Assembly: GCA_020024455.1 (NCBI GenBank)
Contig: JAHHTU010000054.1
Coordinates: 1 to 5,922, forward strand
Direction: 5' to 3'
DNA from: Anaerotignum sp.
GTDB lineage: Bacteria; Bacillota; Clostridia; Lachnospirales; Anaerotignaceae
Length of the DNA stretch: 5,922 nt
The notes under the pieces are model-generated. The model did not search any database. It saw only the letters and a program-made list of their open reading frames with translations, and had not been told where the DNA came from. Made by a program: the position numbers and the translations under genes. Positions 5,764 to 5,922 of the stretch are shown in pieces. Each line of letters opens with the position of its first letter. The stretch's first letter is position 1.

Positions 5764-5789
5764 AGCTATGCCAGTGGAACTGATAAGCT
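5764..5789 (+). repeat. Imperfect subterminal hairpin, candidate TnpA recognition site
   Basis: AGCT (5764-5767) pairs with AGCT (5786-5789), AT (5768-5769) with AT (5783-5784), and CAGT (5772-5775) with ACTG (5779-5782) around the loop GGA. A5785 and G5770-C5771 are bulged. Short imperfect stems with bulged bases and a tiny loop are what IS200/IS605 transposases recognise as single-stranded DNA, so this is a reasonable left-end candidate, though it is short. Confidence 0.42.
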
Positions 5790-5801
5790 TCAGCTTTAAG
5801 C

Positions 5802-5865
5802 AAAAACCTCCTATGTTATAATTGTTTTGAGTTCGCCAAGACACAAGAAAACATAAGAGGTTTTT
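5802..5865 (+). promoter_or_regulatory. Long stem-loop sequestering the tnpA ribosome binding site, terminator-like
   Basis: AAAAACCTCCTATGTT (5802-5817) and AACATAAGAGGTTTTT (5850-5865) are complementary at 15 of 16 positions. An inner stem TGTTTTG (5823-5829) with CAAGACA (5837-5843) closes on the loop AGTTCGC. The right arm contains AAGAGG, the ribosome binding site for the ATG at 5869, and ends in six T. Incoming transcripts would therefore either terminate here or carry a hidden ribosome binding site. This is the known style of self-limitation in IS200, where a 5' stem-loop blocks transposase translation and read-through. Confidence 0.65.
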
Positions 5866-5886
5866 TATATGAATCATTTATGACAT

Positions 5887-5922
5887 ATGACTTGGGAATG
5901 TAAATATCATATTGCATTTGCA
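5887..5922 (+). CDS. tnpA: IS200/IS605-family transposase TnpA, N-terminal fragment (partial, possibly disrupted)
   Basis: The last twelve codons read MTWECKYHIAFA, which matches the N-terminal W-x-C-K-Y-H-I-x-F-(A/V)-P-K-Y-R-R segment of IS200-type Y1 transposases; the window ends just before the expected PKYR. The only ATG with a good ribosome binding site is at 5869 (AAGAGG at 5855-5860, 8 bases away), in the same frame, giving M-N-H-L and then TGA at 5881-5883. In relatives this position is often Ser or Ala before His, so TCA to TGA is a likely nonsense mutation. The ATG at 5887 lies after that stop but has no clear ribosome binding site. The catalytic HUH motif and tyrosine lie beyond the window. 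The enzyme would move single-stranded DNA through the hairpin ends. Family call good, functionality doubtful. Confidence 0.62.
   Translation, partial: MTWECKYHIAFA

Larger units (their letters stand above)
5764..5922 (+). mobile_element. Left end of an IS200/IS605-family insertion sequence, cut by the window edge
   Basis: Three parts in order fit the left end of this family: an imperfect hairpin with bulges and a three-base loop (5764-5789), a long hairpin covering the transposase ribosome binding site (5802-5865), and the start of a TnpA reading frame (from 5869/5887). These elements have no terminal inverted repeats or target duplications, and none is expected. The exact left boundary is probably between the terminator (5738) and the hairpin foot (5764) but cannot be fixed without another copy. 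Whether a tnpB follows is not visible. Confidence 0.62.

Noticed and set aside
5817..5840. Promoter-like TTGGCG...TATAAC on the minus strand
   Set aside because: The spacer is only about 13 bases, and the sequences are explained by the stem-loop of the insertion-sequence leader.
5680..5877. Minus-strand open frame of 65 codons with an AGGAGG inside it
   Set aside because: It runs through the strong terminator and the tnpA leader hairpin, the AGGAGG is the complement of the hairpin arm, and no ATG follows it at a useful distance.

Overview
The window looks like chromosomal DNA from a low-GC Firmicute, most likely an anaerobic member of the Clostridia (Lachnospirales-like). Evidence for this is the strong A/T bias, AGGAGG-type ribosome binding sites, U-tract terminators, an AgrC-type kinase, a V4R protein beside a diguanylate cyclase, and a YuxH-type EAL-HDOD protein. 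The genus call is inference. Every confident gene is on the + strand.

Layout. (1) Positions 2-187 hold the C-terminal end of a LytTR response regulator, apparently broken by an in-frame stop. Its stop codon overlaps the start of the next gene. (2) Positions 187-1476 encode a membrane sensor histidine kinase of the AgrC/GHKL type. (3) Positions 1548-1859 encode a 103-residue coiled-coil protein resembling FlxA-like proteins, closed by a long terminator hairpin. (4) Positions 1950-2568 are about 600 bases of A-rich DNA without a credible gene. They contain a good sigma-A-type promoter overlapped by a perfect palindrome, further inverted repeats, and a second promoter candidate next to the following gene. 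(5) Positions 2569-3111 (V4R sensor protein) and 3116-4336 (HAMP-like/PAS/GGDEF diguanylate cyclase) form a tight two-gene unit ending in a terminator. (6) Positions 4448-5662 encode an EAL-HDOD protein followed by a strong bidirectional terminator. (7) From about 5764 to the window edge is the left end of an IS200/IS605-family insertion sequence: an imperfect end hairpin, a long hairpin covering the transposase ribosome binding site, and the first codons of tnpA with a probable nonsense codon near the start.

How the genes fit together. The central theme is cyclic di-GMP signalling. A soluble V4R protein probably senses a small ligand or metal and may modulate the co-transcribed cyclase. The neighbouring EAL-HDOD protein could degrade or sense the same messenger. 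The FlxA-like protein and a tentative SigD-like -10 element hint at a motility link, but weakly. The kinase upstream would normally pair with the LytTR regulator that precedes it; if that regulator is truly broken, the kinase is orphaned. The most interesting parts are the V4R-cyclase pair, the unexplained promoter/palindrome region at 2042-2400, and the insertion-sequence left end with its sequestered ribosome binding site.
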